A stretch of 64,000 nt of DNA from Candidatus Anammoxibacter sp. (GTDB lineage: Bacteria; Planctomycetota; Brocadiia; Brocadiales; Anammoxibacteraceae): NCBI GenBank assembly GCA_021777055.1, contig JAIQZO010000034.1, positions 89,721-153,720 of the forward strand, given 5' to 3'. Of the stretch, positions 10,601 through 20,251 are shown one piece after another. Each line of letters begins with the position of its first letter. Position 1 is the stretch's first letter. The notes beneath the pieces were generated by a model that had not been told where the DNA came from, made no database searches, and saw only the letters and a program-made list of their open reading frames with translations. A program made the translations under genes and the position numbers.

Positions 10601-10929
10601 GTTCCGATATATTCAAGTCTCCACTGCCAATCAGGCCCGCCATGTAAAGGTTTGAAACTTACACCGTCACTTAAAAAGGTCATAATGTGGCGTGGGTGAC
10701 TCAACTCATAACCATCTTCTGTTCTTTGCAAATTATTTATGGCTACTCCCATAGCCTTCTCCGGCGATATAATATTGTCTTGTGTTGCCTGTGCCTTATT
10801 TCTAACGTTATCTGTAACTGAATTAAGAGCTGCAATAGTGTGATTTGTGAATGTCCCTACATCAACTAAAATCATCAATGTTGATATAGCGACAATAAAA
10901 AATATGTTATACCTCTTCTCCATAATCAT
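7663..10929 (-). CDS. Giant secreted protein (paralog 2): seven repeats, two Ig-like domains, Pro/Thr linker, Big_1-like domain
   Basis: 1088 aa; near-identical architecture to the 4087-7005 product; seven NDFRIS repeats counted. Confidence 0.9.
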   Translation of the reverse strand: MIMEKRYNIFFIVAISTLMILVDVGTFTNHTIAALNSVTDNVRNKAQATQDNIISPEKAMGVAINNLQRTEDGYELSHPRHIMTFLSDGVSFKPLHGGPDWQWRLEYIGTESTPLTYINRKTVMPQSSEPGVISYKRGGIVEQYLAKANTVEQQFVITEQLPLKGSDLVIEGAVESAGTLESGKDGWQWNDKNGVVSLGDVFVYDAEGNELPATMNVTVSGTRIVVDGTALAKATYPVTIDPEIGTNDFRISNMGSDGDPNLDAVNPSVAFNPTNNEYLVVWSGKHDIGTLRDSGFEIFGQRIDATTGAEIGTNDFRISDMGTDADTSFDAFLPKVAFNPTNNEYLVVWIGDENIGTLGDDEFEIFGQRINAATGDEIGTNDFRISDMGTDGDTGFFALNPAVTFNPTSNEYLVVWHGSDNTGALVSFEAEVFGQRINAATGEEVGANDFRISDMGTDGDTSFAAQFPAVSFNSTNNQYLVVWKGEDDTETLVNGEFEIFGQRIDAITGTEIGANDFRISDMGTNGDGNFEARFPAVAYSPTNNEYLVVWNGDDNIGTLVDDEFEIFGQRINAATGEEVGANDFRISDMGTDSDISFGGQFPTLSYNLTNNEYLVVWNGDDDTNPLVDDELEIFGQRIDAATGAELGANDFRISDMGTDGDTSFFASQPAVDFNPTNNQYLVVWNGDDDTGALVDDEFEIFGQLLSVKPGPSILSITADDPDDGDTVYSDSDIITVIFSEETNEPSVASKVEIDSIFTFSDSLGIDYTGTWSNASTLVIFITNSIGATPPEIGVFTLTVKESSNLKNVEETSLPSTATSPALVGDFGTLEGPSILSVTADDPDDGDAVYSDGDTITVLFSGATNEVPITTKAELDNLFIFSQILGIDYIGSWTDTSTLVIIIVDSNGATPPAVGELTLTIKESGNLTNAAGTSFVSTGTSPALAGDFGLPVVLPTPTATPEPTFTPITTPTPTPTAEPTPTPAPTLEPTPTPTPTPIDESKLTANPDSFGSSLIPKDVVITVLDKEGNPQAGVRVDATAKGRTVSVRPLSADTRTDGTARFKVRFGFLETNGEVVFSTEDKSVSVTQE

Positions 10930-11511
10930 TTCTCCTTTATTTAATTAGGGCTTTCTGCTGACTTTAATCTCAGAATTAGACTGAATATTTTAGGTAGAGT
11001 GCATTTTATGCACCGAAATGAGCTTTCTGTCGAACAACTAATAAAAATGAACATTTCTATACTATTAAATTAACGCCAACGGTGGACTTATGCTTTTAAA
11101 ATCTTAATCCTAATGATACTCTAAATCTTAATCGTAGAGAGTGGATTAAGATTTAGAGTATCATTAGGATTTGCCCCTGAAAGGGGCGGATATACCAGCC
11201 CAGGGCAACGCCCTAGGACAAAAATACAAAAAGATATAGCCCTGTAAGGGCGTAACATACATTGGCGATGAATCTGGAAAACATGTTGCACCCATTCAGG
11301 GTGCGATTTAATGGTTATCGTTAATCCAGGGCGTTGTCCTGGGCTGCTATGTATAACCCCTTTGGGGGTATTTTGCATATCTTTAAATCTTTCTATTCTA
11401 AGTTAACTGTAAAATTATAATCTTTATCTATATCCACACACAGCGATTAGAATTAAGACTATAGAATTATTGATGGGTTTCGCGATAGCGAAACCCACCT
11501 ACATTCTAAAT
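10930..11511. repeat. Intergenic cassette repeat B
   Basis: Near-identical to cassette repeat A; ends with gatgggtttcgcgatagcgaaaccca and ctactcttgtgtaac. Confidence 0.85.
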
Positions 11512-14500
11512 CTACTCTTGTGTAACAGAAACACTCTTATCTTCCGTGTTAAATACTGCCTCGCCATTTGTTGCAAGAAATCCGAATCTGACCTTGAATC
11601 GTGCTGTTCCGTCTGCACGTGTATTTGCCGATGAAGGTCTTACGGTTACTGTACGCCCGTTCGTAGTTGTCTCAACTCTAACACCGGACCTGGGATTTCC
11701 ATCCTGATCAAGGGCTGTGACTATAACCTCTTGTGGTATAAGAGTGCTTCTAAAGGATTCAGGGTTAGCAGTCAATGCCGATTTATCTACCGGGGTTGGT
11801 GTAGGTGTTATTACTACCGTTGTTGTTGGTATCGGAGTAGGTGTTGGTTCTGCCGTTGTTGTCGGTGCCGGAGTGGCTGTTGGCGCTACCGTTGTTATTG
11901 GCGTCGGAGTAGGTGTTGTTGGTCCTGTAGTTGTTGTCGGCGTTGGAGTCCCGGAAGGAGTAGATGTTGGAGTTGCCGTCGGGGTTGGTACCACAACAGT
12001 CAACCCGAAGTCTCCCGTTAATGCCGGTGATGTAGCGGTTGAAACAAGTGACGTTTCATCTGCATTCATAAGGTTGCCGCTCTCTTTTAATGTAAGTGTT
12101 AGTCCTCCAATGGCAGGAGGTGTTGCACCCTTTGAATCTACTATAATGATGACAAGAGTTGATGCATCAGTCCATGTGCCTATGTAATCAACCCCTAGAA
12201 CCTGAGAGAATTGGAAAATGTTGTCAATCTCAACCTTTGTTGAGACTGGTGGTTGGTTTGTTGCACCTGCAAACAACACAGTTATGGTATCTCCGTCTGA
12301 ATAGATCCCATCTCCATCATCAGGGTCGTCAGCTGTTACAGATAATATGGAGGGGGCCTCCAGTGCCCCGAAATCTCCAACCAGTGCAGATGATGTTGCT
12401 GTTGAAGAGAATGATGTCCCTGCTGCATTCTTAAGGTTACCGCTCTCTTTGACTGTTAATGTAAACACATCAACGGCAGGAGGTGTTGCACCTGTTGAAT
12501 CGACTATGGTTATAACCATAGTTGAGGCATCACTCCAAACACCAGTGTAATCCATCCCCAGGGAGTCTGAGAATGTAAATAGGGCATTTATTTCCACATT
12601 TGTCGAAACTGGAGGTTGGTTTGTTGCTTCTGAAAAGACTACGGTTATTGTATCGCCATCGGTATATATTATATCACCATCATCAGGATCATCTGCTGTT
12701 ATTGTGTCAATGGATGGACCAGGATTAACAGAGAATAGCTGGCCGTATATCTCCACGTCTAATGGTGCAATGTCTCCACCGTGCCATACCACAAAATACT
12801 CATTGCTTGCAGAGTTGAAGGTAACTGCAGCACTCTGGGCATCGAAACTAAGATCTCCATCTGGCCCCATATCACTGAGGCGCATGTCATTAGTATCTAT
12901 CTCTGTCTCTTTACCATCAATAACTTTGATGCGCTGGCCAAAAATCTCATCTTCGCTAAACCCTATTGTTCCTGAAATATAACTTCCCCACACCACAAAA
13001 TACTCGTTGTTTAAGGGGTTGAATGTTACACTAGGACTGAATGCCAAGATACTGGTATCTCCATCAGTTCCCATATCACTGATCCGGAAGTCATTTGCGC
13101 CTATCTCAGTTGCATCGGCAGCGTTGATGCGCTGGCCGAATATCTCATTTTCATCATCCACCAATGGAGCCGTATCGTCATCACCACGCCACACCACAAG
13201 ATACTCGTTGTTTATAGAGTTATATGTCACAGAAGGAGAGAAAGCCTGGAAATTGGTGTTTCCATCGGGTCCCATATCGCTGATACGGAAGTCATTTGCG
13301 CCTATCTCAGTGCCATCGGCAGCGTTGATGCGTTGACCGAATATCTCAGATTCATCATCCACTAATGGAGCTGTATCGTCATCACCTTCCCAGACAACAA
13401 GATACTCGTTGTTTGTAGAGTTGAATGTTACTTTAGGGTTAAAGGTGTTGAAACGAAAATCATCATCAGGCCCCATATCGCTGATACGAAAGTCATTTGT
13501 TCCTATCTCTGCGCCGGTAGCAGCGTTAATGCGTTGACCATAAATCTCATTTTCACTACCCAATGTGTCTGTTATTTCTGTACCGTTCCATACCACAAGA
13601 TATTCGTTATTTGTTGAGTTATATGTTACATCTGGAACTAAACCAAAGAAATTGTTATCTTGAGCAACCCCCATATCGCTAATACGGAAGTCATTTGTTC
13701 CTATCTCAGTACCATCGGCCGCATTGATACGCTGGCCGAATATCTCAATTTCATCACCCACTAATGGATCTGTATCATCATCACCATGCCACACCACAAG
13801 GTACTCGTTGTTTGTAGAATTGTATGCCACTGCCGGGCTGCCTGCGTCGAAATCGCTATTACCATCAGGGCCCATGTCGCTGATACGAATGTCATTTGTA
13901 CCTAGCTCTAATCCGGTAGTAGCGTCGATTCGTTGGCCGTATATTTCCGTTTCATCATCCACCAATGGGAGAGTGTCGTCATCAGCTTCCCAGACAACAA
14001 AATACTCGTTGTTTATAGGGTTGTATGTTACTGAAGGGGATAAAGCGCGGAAATTGGTATCCCCATTAAAAGCTCCCATATCGCTAATACGAAAGTCATT
14101 TGTTCCTATTTCCGGATCGATAATAACAGGATATACTGCTTTTGCAAGTGCTGCCCCATCAACAACAATACGTGTGCCGGAAGAGGTGACATTCATTGTT
14201 GCGGGAAGTTCATTGTAATCTGCGTCAAATACACGGACATCTCCCAAACTTACCATGCCATTTTTATCATTCCATAACCAGCCATTGTCAACGGTCTCCA
14301 ATGCCCCGGAACTCTTAACGGTTCCCTCTATTACAAGATCACGACCCTTTAATGGCAATTGTTCTGTTATAACAAATTGCTGTTCGACCGTATCTGCTTT
14401 TGCCAGATATTGTTCTACTATTCCTCCACGTTTGTAACTTACCACTCCAGGTTCAATGCTTTGTGGCATTACAGTTTTTTTATTAATATATGATAAAGAA

Positions 14501-14835
14501 GTTGATTCTGCTCCGATATGCTCAAGTCTCCACTGCCAATCAGGACCGCCACGCAAGGGCTTGAAACTTACTCCGTCCATTGAAAATGTCATTATGTGGC
14601 GGGGATGGCTTAACTTGTAACCATCTTCTGTCTTTTGCAAATTGTTTATAGCCAGCCCGACGGCCTTCTCTGGAGATATAATACTGCCTTGCGTTAACGA
14701 ATGAGGCGTTTCCAGACTATCACCCGTGGCCGAATTAATCGCAGCAATAGTGTGGTTTGTAAATGTTACGACATCAACCAAAATCATCAATGTTGATATG
14801 GCTACAATTAAAAATATGTTATACCTCTTCTCCAT
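11512..14835 (-). CDS. Giant secreted protein (paralog 3): seven repeats, two Ig-like domains, Pro/Thr linker, Big_1-like domain
   Basis: 1107 aa; seven ND[FIM]R[IL]SDMG repeats counted; same N- and C-terminal domains, more diverged from paralogs 1 and 2. Confidence 0.9.
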   Translation of the reverse strand: MEKRYNIFLIVAISTLMILVDVVTFTNHTIAAINSATGDSLETPHSLTQGSIISPEKAVGLAINNLQKTEDGYKLSHPRHIMTFSMDGVSFKPLRGGPDWQWRLEHIGAESTSLSYINKKTVMPQSIEPGVVSYKRGGIVEQYLAKADTVEQQFVITEQLPLKGRDLVIEGTVKSSGALETVDNGWLWNDKNGMVSLGDVRVFDADYNELPATMNVTSSGTRIVVDGAALAKAVYPVIIDPEIGTNDFRISDMGAFNGDTNFRALSPSVTYNPINNEYFVVWEADDDTLPLVDDETEIYGQRIDATTGLELGTNDIRISDMGPDGNSDFDAGSPAVAYNSTNNEYLVVWHGDDDTDPLVGDEIEIFGQRINAADGTEIGTNDFRISDMGVAQDNNFFGLVPDVTYNSTNNEYLVVWNGTEITDTLGSENEIYGQRINAATGAEIGTNDFRISDMGPDDDFRFNTFNPKVTFNSTNNEYLVVWEGDDDTAPLVDDESEIFGQRINAADGTEIGANDFRISDMGPDGNTNFQAFSPSVTYNSINNEYLVVWRGDDDTAPLVDDENEIFGQRINAADATEIGANDFRISDMGTDGDTSILAFSPSVTFNPLNNEYFVVWGSYISGTIGFSEDEIFGQRIKVIDGKETEIDTNDMRLSDMGPDGDLSFDAQSAAVTFNSASNEYFVVWHGGDIAPLDVEIYGQLFSVNPGPSIDTITADDPDDGDIIYTDGDTITVVFSEATNQPPVSTNVEINALFTFSDSLGMDYTGVWSDASTMVITIVDSTGATPPAVDVFTLTVKESGNLKNAAGTSFSSTATSSALVGDFGALEAPSILSVTADDPDDGDGIYSDGDTITVLFAGATNQPPVSTKVEIDNIFQFSQVLGVDYIGTWTDASTLVIIIVDSKGATPPAIGGLTLTLKESGNLMNADETSLVSTATSPALTGDFGLTVVVPTPTATPTSTPSGTPTPTTTTGPTTPTPTPITTVAPTATPAPTTTAEPTPTPIPTTTVVITPTPTPVDKSALTANPESFRSTLIPQEVIVTALDQDGNPRSGVRVETTTNGRTVTVRPSSANTRADGTARFKVRFGFLATNGEAVFNTEDKSVSVTQE

Positions 14836-15310
14836 AATTATTTCTCCTTTTTTTAATTACTGCCGACGGCGGACTTTTGCTTTTAAAATCTTAATCCTGA
14901 TGATACTCTTAATCTTAATCGTGGAGTGTGGATTAAGATGAAGAGTATCATTCTTATTTGACCCTGAAAGGGGCGAATATAGCATCCCAGGGCAACGCCC
15001 CGGGACAGAAATACAAAAAGATATAGCCCTGTAAGGGCGTAACATACATTAGCGATGAATCTGGAAAACATGTTGCACCCATTCAGGGTGCAATTTAATG
15101 GTTATTGTTAACCCAGGGCGCTGCCCTGGGCTGCTATGTATAACCCCTTTGGGGTATTTTGCATATCTTTAAATCTTTCTATTTTAAGTTAACTATAAAT
15201 TTATAATCTTAATCTATATCCACGCACAGCGATTAGGATTAAGACTATAGAATTATTGATGGGTTTCGCAATAGCGAAACCCACCTACATTCTAAATCTA
15301 CTCCTGTGTA
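14836..15310. repeat. Intergenic cassette repeat C, ending in a relic of the gene 3' end
   Basis: Homologous to repeats A and B up to ctactcctgtgta (rc = TQE-stop of the giant genes), then homology stops at gcggatttataat. Confidence 0.85.
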
Positions 15311-15789
15311 GCGGATTTATAATATTTCAAATAAATTATTATAAATCCGTTCCCTGATAAACGTTTATCTTTTAAATAATGATATAAAATTATAACATTT
15401 CGTGGTGAGGCTACAATTAAAATAGTTGATGTCAGATAGGGGATCATCTATACAGGAGGTAGGTAAAGAATTTGATTTCTAGTTTTTTGAAAGTGTAATA
15501 ATTGGGGGTGTATGGATAAAGAAATGTTGCAAATATTCTTTGTGCTGAAGATGGCGTAAATAGGATGGAGGAAGAGTCCAAGATGTGTAGATTTAGGAAA
15601 AGACATAAAATCAATCATTTGGCAAGACACAAGTAAAGGAATTGTGGCAATAAATGAAATGTTGCACCCTTTTTAAGCTAATCGGAGTGCAAAATTTATT
15701 TTGCTATGGATTTAATTATACAAGGGGAAGATATAAGATTGGATTAACTGTTGGGTGTCCATATTATATGATATACATAGTGCGGCATG

Positions 15790-15995
15790 ACATACAAGGA
15801 TTAACGGTTCTTAGTTTTTAAGTGTCAGTTTAGACGTTAAGATCGTAAATCGCTATTCGTTAATTCTTGTTCGTAAATCAAAATAATATTCAGTATCAAG
15901 AGTGCTGTATCTGCCTAATATAATGGGACTTAACAAGTTGTAACTAAAAATTCTTTCTAGAAAAACAAGTTTTCAGAAGGTAATACTATAATGCG
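15790..15995 (+). repeat. Dispersed ~200-bp repeat (copy)
   Basis: cagtttagacgttaagatcgtaaatcgctattcgttaat ... aattctttctagaaaaacaagtttt...ggtaatactataat; matches about 31380-31578, inverted partial copy at about 130-190. Confidence 0.7.
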
Positions 15996-16167
15996 GCTAA
16001 ACCGTAACAACAGATGGGTTTTGTAGTTTTTATATCCGGAAAGGCATTCGTTCTTCAAGTCGGAGGTTTTAGCCATTCTGATATTAGGGCTACTCTGTTG
16101 GTCAGTAATAAGTAGTATTAAATGGAATTATTAAATTCACACAATAGAGAGTATTGTTAAGGTCAGA

Positions 16168-16194
16168 TTGGTTCAAGTCGGAGACTTGAACCAA
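16168..16194. repeat. Perfect 12-bp inverted repeat with 3-nt loop
   Basis: ttggttcaagtc-gga-gacttgaaccaa. Confidence 0.75.
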
Positions 16195-16347
16195 CAATGT
16201 ACATTGTATTACTATCTGATTTTTAGCAAGATAAATCTTGCACTCCGTTTATTTTGACAATACTATTGCTTTGCGAAAACTTCTTCTTCCAAAAATGTTG
16301 GTGCAAATTGATTGCAAAAGTCATTAGGCTTAACAGAGTGTGAGGAA

Positions 16348-17775
16348 CTATTTTCTTGACCTGATCAAACGATTATTTAGTGCTGTTCTTGTCATTCCAA
16401 GTATTTGTGCGGCAATAGTCTGGTTTCCATTTGCGCGTTTTAACGCTTCATCAATCAACAATTTTTCTGTCTCTTTCAGGGTGGGCAGTTTATCTCTAAA
16501 TATTATATTATTGTCGCTATCTTCTTCTTGGTCAATTTCTTCCAGTACTGACGTTTTATCTGCATTACTATCATCCAGGATCTTATCTTTAAATGTTTTC
16601 ATAGAGAGTACACCGGATTTATGTCTGCTGACAGAATCAAAAATCATTCCTTCCAATTCACGAACATTTCCCGGAAAATTATATGTGGCTAAAAGGGTAT
16701 ATAACTCTTTCGGTGGTGTAGGTTTCTTTTTGGACAGCTTTTCTGACGCGCTTTGCAAAAAATACTCTGTAAGTAATGGGACGTCATCTATACGCTCACG
16801 AAGTGGTGGAATCTGAATATGGTGTGACTGAAGTCTATAGTATAGATCTTTACGAAACTCACCGCACTTCTGCATAGCGTTAATATCGCAGTTGGTCGCA
16901 ACAACAATCCTGGCATCTGTTGATTTTAGTGTGTCAGAACCCACCGGGTAGTAATTTCCTTCCTGGATTAGTCTTAACAATTTTACCTGTGATTCTTTCT
17001 TTAGGTCACCTATTTCGTCTAAGAAAAGAGTCCCTCCAGTTGCTTCTTCTATAAGGCCTTTACGCTCTTTATCTGCACCTGTAAATGCACCTTTGACATG
17101 ACCAAAAAGCGTATCAGAGAAGAGGTTGTCGTCAACTCCGGCAATATTAACCGTAACGAACTCTCCTTTTCGATTGCTGGCATTATGCACCGATTTTGCA
17201 ATAAGCTCCTTGCCTGCTCCTGTCTCTCCGGTGGCAAGGATAGGAAGTGGTGTTGCTGCAACGGCTTCAATATATTGAAAAATAGATCTCATTGTGCTGT
17301 TTTTTGTTACGATTGAAGAAAAAGCCTCAGGATATTGCAGACTATCAGAAAGAAGGTATTGTTTAAGTCGTGAATTTTCATTACGGACTTCTCGCATCTC
17401 TATCGCACGCTTAACTGAAGTAACAAGCCGGTTGTCATCTACTGGTTTTAACAAATAGTCAAATGCTCCACTCTTCATACACTCTACGGCAGTTTCAATC
17501 TCGCTTATGGCTGTAACCATTACTGCTGGAATCTCTGGATACTCCTGATTGATCTTTGCAAGAAGTTCAGTGCCAGAAACTTTTGGCATGGAAATGTCTA
17601 GCAGTATCGCTTCGACTTTTTGGTTTGATAGTAGTTCCATTACTTTGCTACTATCATTGCACTCTATAATATTATTTATCCCTGATGAGTATAGTGTAAC
17701 GCTAACACTCAATAAGAATTGTTCCTCGTCATCCACTAATAAAACTGGTAGTGCGGGGTATTTGTTTTGTTCCAT
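16348..17775 (-). CDS. NtrC-family sigma-54-dependent response regulator (REC-AAA+-HTH)
   Basis: VDDEEQF, LLDISMP receiver motifs; GETGAGKE Walker A; GAFTGA sigma-54 motif; C-terminal Fis-type HTH. Confidence 0.95.
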   Translation of the reverse strand: MEQNKYPALPVLLVDDEEQFLLSVSVTLYSSGINNIIECNDSSKVMELLSNQKVEAILLDISMPKVSGTELLAKINQEYPEIPAVMVTAISEIETAVECMKSGAFDYLLKPVDDNRLVTSVKRAIEMREVRNENSRLKQYLLSDSLQYPEAFSSIVTKNSTMRSIFQYIEAVAATPLPILATGETGAGKELIAKSVHNASNRKGEFVTVNIAGVDDNLFSDTLFGHVKGAFTGADKERKGLIEEATGGTLFLDEIGDLKKESQVKLLRLIQEGNYYPVGSDTLKSTDARIVVATNCDINAMQKCGEFRKDLYYRLQSHHIQIPPLRERIDDVPLLTEYFLQSASEKLSKKKPTPPKELYTLLATYNFPGNVRELEGMIFDSVSRHKSGVLSMKTFKDKILDDSNADKTSVLEEIDQEEDSDNNIIFRDKLPTLKETEKLLIDEALKRANGNQTIAAQILGMTRTALNNRLIRSRK

Positions 17776-17899
17776 ATTTTAACCTGTAAAAACTTGTTAT
17801 TTTAGAAAGATTTTAATATCACTGCAAGGACGCAAAGGATAAGCTTTTCTTTGTGTCTTTGCAGTGATACTGCTCTATGTTTCATTTTTTAGTTTTAGA

Positions 17900-19789
17900 C
17901 TATTTAATCACCGGCAAAACCAATCTTGCCGTTGTCCCTTTGCCGTCCTTTGAATCAAATTTCAGATCGCCGCAGTGGTCTTCAACAATTTTATATGATA
18001 TAGACAACCCTAAACCTGTCCCACCACAATCCCGTTTAGTTGTAAAAAACGGATCCATAATATAGTTATGAATTTCAGAAGGAATGCCAACCCCTTCATC
18101 GATTATAGTTAATATAATATTATCTGAATCCTTGCTAAATGATGTCTTTATATTAATACTCTTCTCTCTGTTCTCAAGTGATTGGCAAGCATTTGTAATC
18201 AAATTAATAATAACCTGCTCTAGCTGTTGGAAATTACCCATTACCTCTGGTATATTTTTGCCGTAATTTATAGAAAAATAATTTGTTGATTTTTTTATGA
18301 GATTGTTGATGATAAAAATAGAAGACTCCACAACTTTATTTATATCAATTGATTGATTTAATTCCCCCATATCATTTCGTGCAAAATTCTTTAAGCTCTC
18401 TACTATCTTTTGTATACGCTTAGAACCTTCTCCAATTCCAGAGATTAATTGTCCCATCTTTTCGTTAGCTTTTGAATATGGCATACCTGCCAAAATAAAA
18501 TCACCGTTTTTGTCAAAATATTGGTTTAATATGGATTGGATATCATTCCATGCCCTTTCAATTATTTTGCCATTGAGGAGGATAAAGTTATTTGGATTGT
18601 TAATTTCATGGGCCACACCTGAAACCATTGTCCCGAGGGATGACATCTTATCCGCCTGTATCAATTTTTGCTGCTGCATCTTAGAAATCTTTTCTGAGAG
18701 TTTACGTTCAGAAATATCACGAATTATACCACTGAACAAGATATTTGAGCCAGTTTCCCAAGTACCAATTGATAATTCCAGGGGAAATTCAGTCCGGTCT
18801 TTTCGAACTCCTATTAGTTCTACAGTTTTTCCTAAAAGGTCAGATTTGCCTGTTTTGACTACCCTGCTAAACCCTTTCCTGTGCGCATCATAAAATCTAT
18901 CCGGCATCAACACCGTTAACGATTTTCCAACTATTTCATTCTCAACATAACCAAAAATGGTAGAGGCTCCTTTGTTCCATGATATAATGTTGCCATCACT
19001 ATCTGCTGAAATAATTGCGTCTGATGCGGTCTCAGTTAAAGACCTATATCTTTCTTCGCTATCTTTTAACCCTTTTTCCGCCCGTTCTCGTTCAATGTTT
19101 TGTTCCTTTAATTCTTTTACACGCAATTTAAGATTCACTAATAATTGTATTTTTCTGAGATTTGCCTTAAACATCTCTAATACCGTTATGGCGAAATTGC
19201 TTTCACTTTTGTTAAATTTTTTGTCGTAACGTGCAAGGGCTAATATCCGTAATAACTTCCCTTCGGTTATTTCCGGAACAATCATGTAATAATAAGTATT
19301 ATTTGTGAAACTATTTTTTATTTTTACTTTATTATCCAGATGGTTATTTGAAATGAAAACCTTATGGGTTTTCTCTAGATTTTCTAACAATTCTTTGGAA
19401 AAATGTAAAAAAATAGTATCCTTATTGCCGCTTTCATGGTTGTATTGATATTCCAGATCACAACAAGTTCCATTTATCTTAAAAGATACACCTTCAAAAA
19501 TATTCAGCTTATCGTCCAATCTTTCGAATGCTTCTTTAAACAATCCCTCACGGTTGTTAATAGTTGCAAACAATTTGCTTATATTGTAAAGGGTCATAAC
19601 CTCTTCTATCTGTGACGAGAGGAAATTGTCAAGGGAATGCCTGAGTTTAAATATAAAATCTTTAAGAAACTCTGAGAGGTCAGGATTGTCAACATTAGCC
19701 GTTTTATTAAAGTCACCCGATGCCACACTTTTCAGAAAATCTTGTAAATAAGAATAATCGTCCGGGGAAATGGTAGTAGTTTCAGACAT
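17900..19789 (-). CDS. PAS-domain sensor histidine kinase
   Basis: PAS/PAC region (SDAIISADSDGNIISWNKGASTIFGY); H-box VAHEINNPNNF; ATP-binding GTGLGLSI. Confidence 0.95.
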   Translation of the reverse strand: MSETTTISPDDYSYLQDFLKSVASGDFNKTANVDNPDLSEFLKDFIFKLRHSLDNFLSSQIEEVMTLYNISKLFATINNREGLFKEAFERLDDKLNIFEGVSFKINGTCCDLEYQYNHESGNKDTIFLHFSKELLENLEKTHKVFISNNHLDNKVKIKNSFTNNTYYYMIVPEITEGKLLRILALARYDKKFNKSESNFAITVLEMFKANLRKIQLLVNLKLRVKELKEQNIERERAEKGLKDSEERYRSLTETASDAIISADSDGNIISWNKGASTIFGYVENEIVGKSLTVLMPDRFYDAHRKGFSRVVKTGKSDLLGKTVELIGVRKDRTEFPLELSIGTWETGSNILFSGIIRDISERKLSEKISKMQQQKLIQADKMSSLGTMVSGVAHEINNPNNFILLNGKIIERAWNDIQSILNQYFDKNGDFILAGMPYSKANEKMGQLISGIGEGSKRIQKIVESLKNFARNDMGELNQSIDINKVVESSIFIINNLIKKSTNYFSINYGKNIPEVMGNFQQLEQVIINLITNACQSLENREKSINIKTSFSKDSDNIILTIIDEGVGIPSEIHNYIMDPFFTTKRDCGGTGLGLSISYKIVEDHCGDLKFDSKDGKGTTARLVLPVIK

Positions 19790-19858
19790 AATGCTATCTT
19801 CTATTCTTCTCTTTTTTCTAAAATAAAAAAGATAAATTTGATAATTTATGGAAGTAGC

Positions 19859-20251
19859 CTAAGCGTGGTTTCGTTTTCTGTTTTCTATTAAATTTAATAG
19901 CAAGTCTTTTAGGTGTTGCCATGCTATCGGTTTGATCTTAATGATCCTGAACATCACATTAATATGATAATTGCCGACTGTTCCTAAAAGCCGGTAATAA
20001 TATGGCTTGTCAATAATAAATATTGAATCCGTAATCCATGAAACATCTAAATTTTCTGAAAATAGTCGAACATCCTCTTTTTCGATGTTAAAAGGGAGTT
20101 CTATGGATAATTCTGTTTGGTCAAGGCAATCACGTAGTACTGTTATATTGCACTCTTTAACTTCGTTAGGAACTATATCCAATTGTTCTCTTAATTTTTT
20201 CGTGTTTGGATTATCTTGTTGGGGCATTGTTTCTAGTTGCAACAAATTCAC
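19859..20251 (-). CDS. Hypothetical protein, overlaps the V4R gene
   Basis: 130-aa ORF overlapping 20211-21491 by up to about 41 nt; co-directional with the kinase. Confidence 0.65.
   Translation of the reverse strand: MNLLQLETMPQQDNPNTKKLREQLDIVPNEVKECNITVLRDCLDQTELSIELPFNIEKEDVRLFSENLDVSWITDSIFIIDKPYYYRLLGTVGNYHINVMFRIIKIKPIAWQHLKDLLLNLIENRKRNHA

Noticed and set aside
16340-16816. 158-aa plus-strand ORF
   Set aside because: Antisense to the C-terminal part of the sigma-54 response regulator; no recognisable domain.
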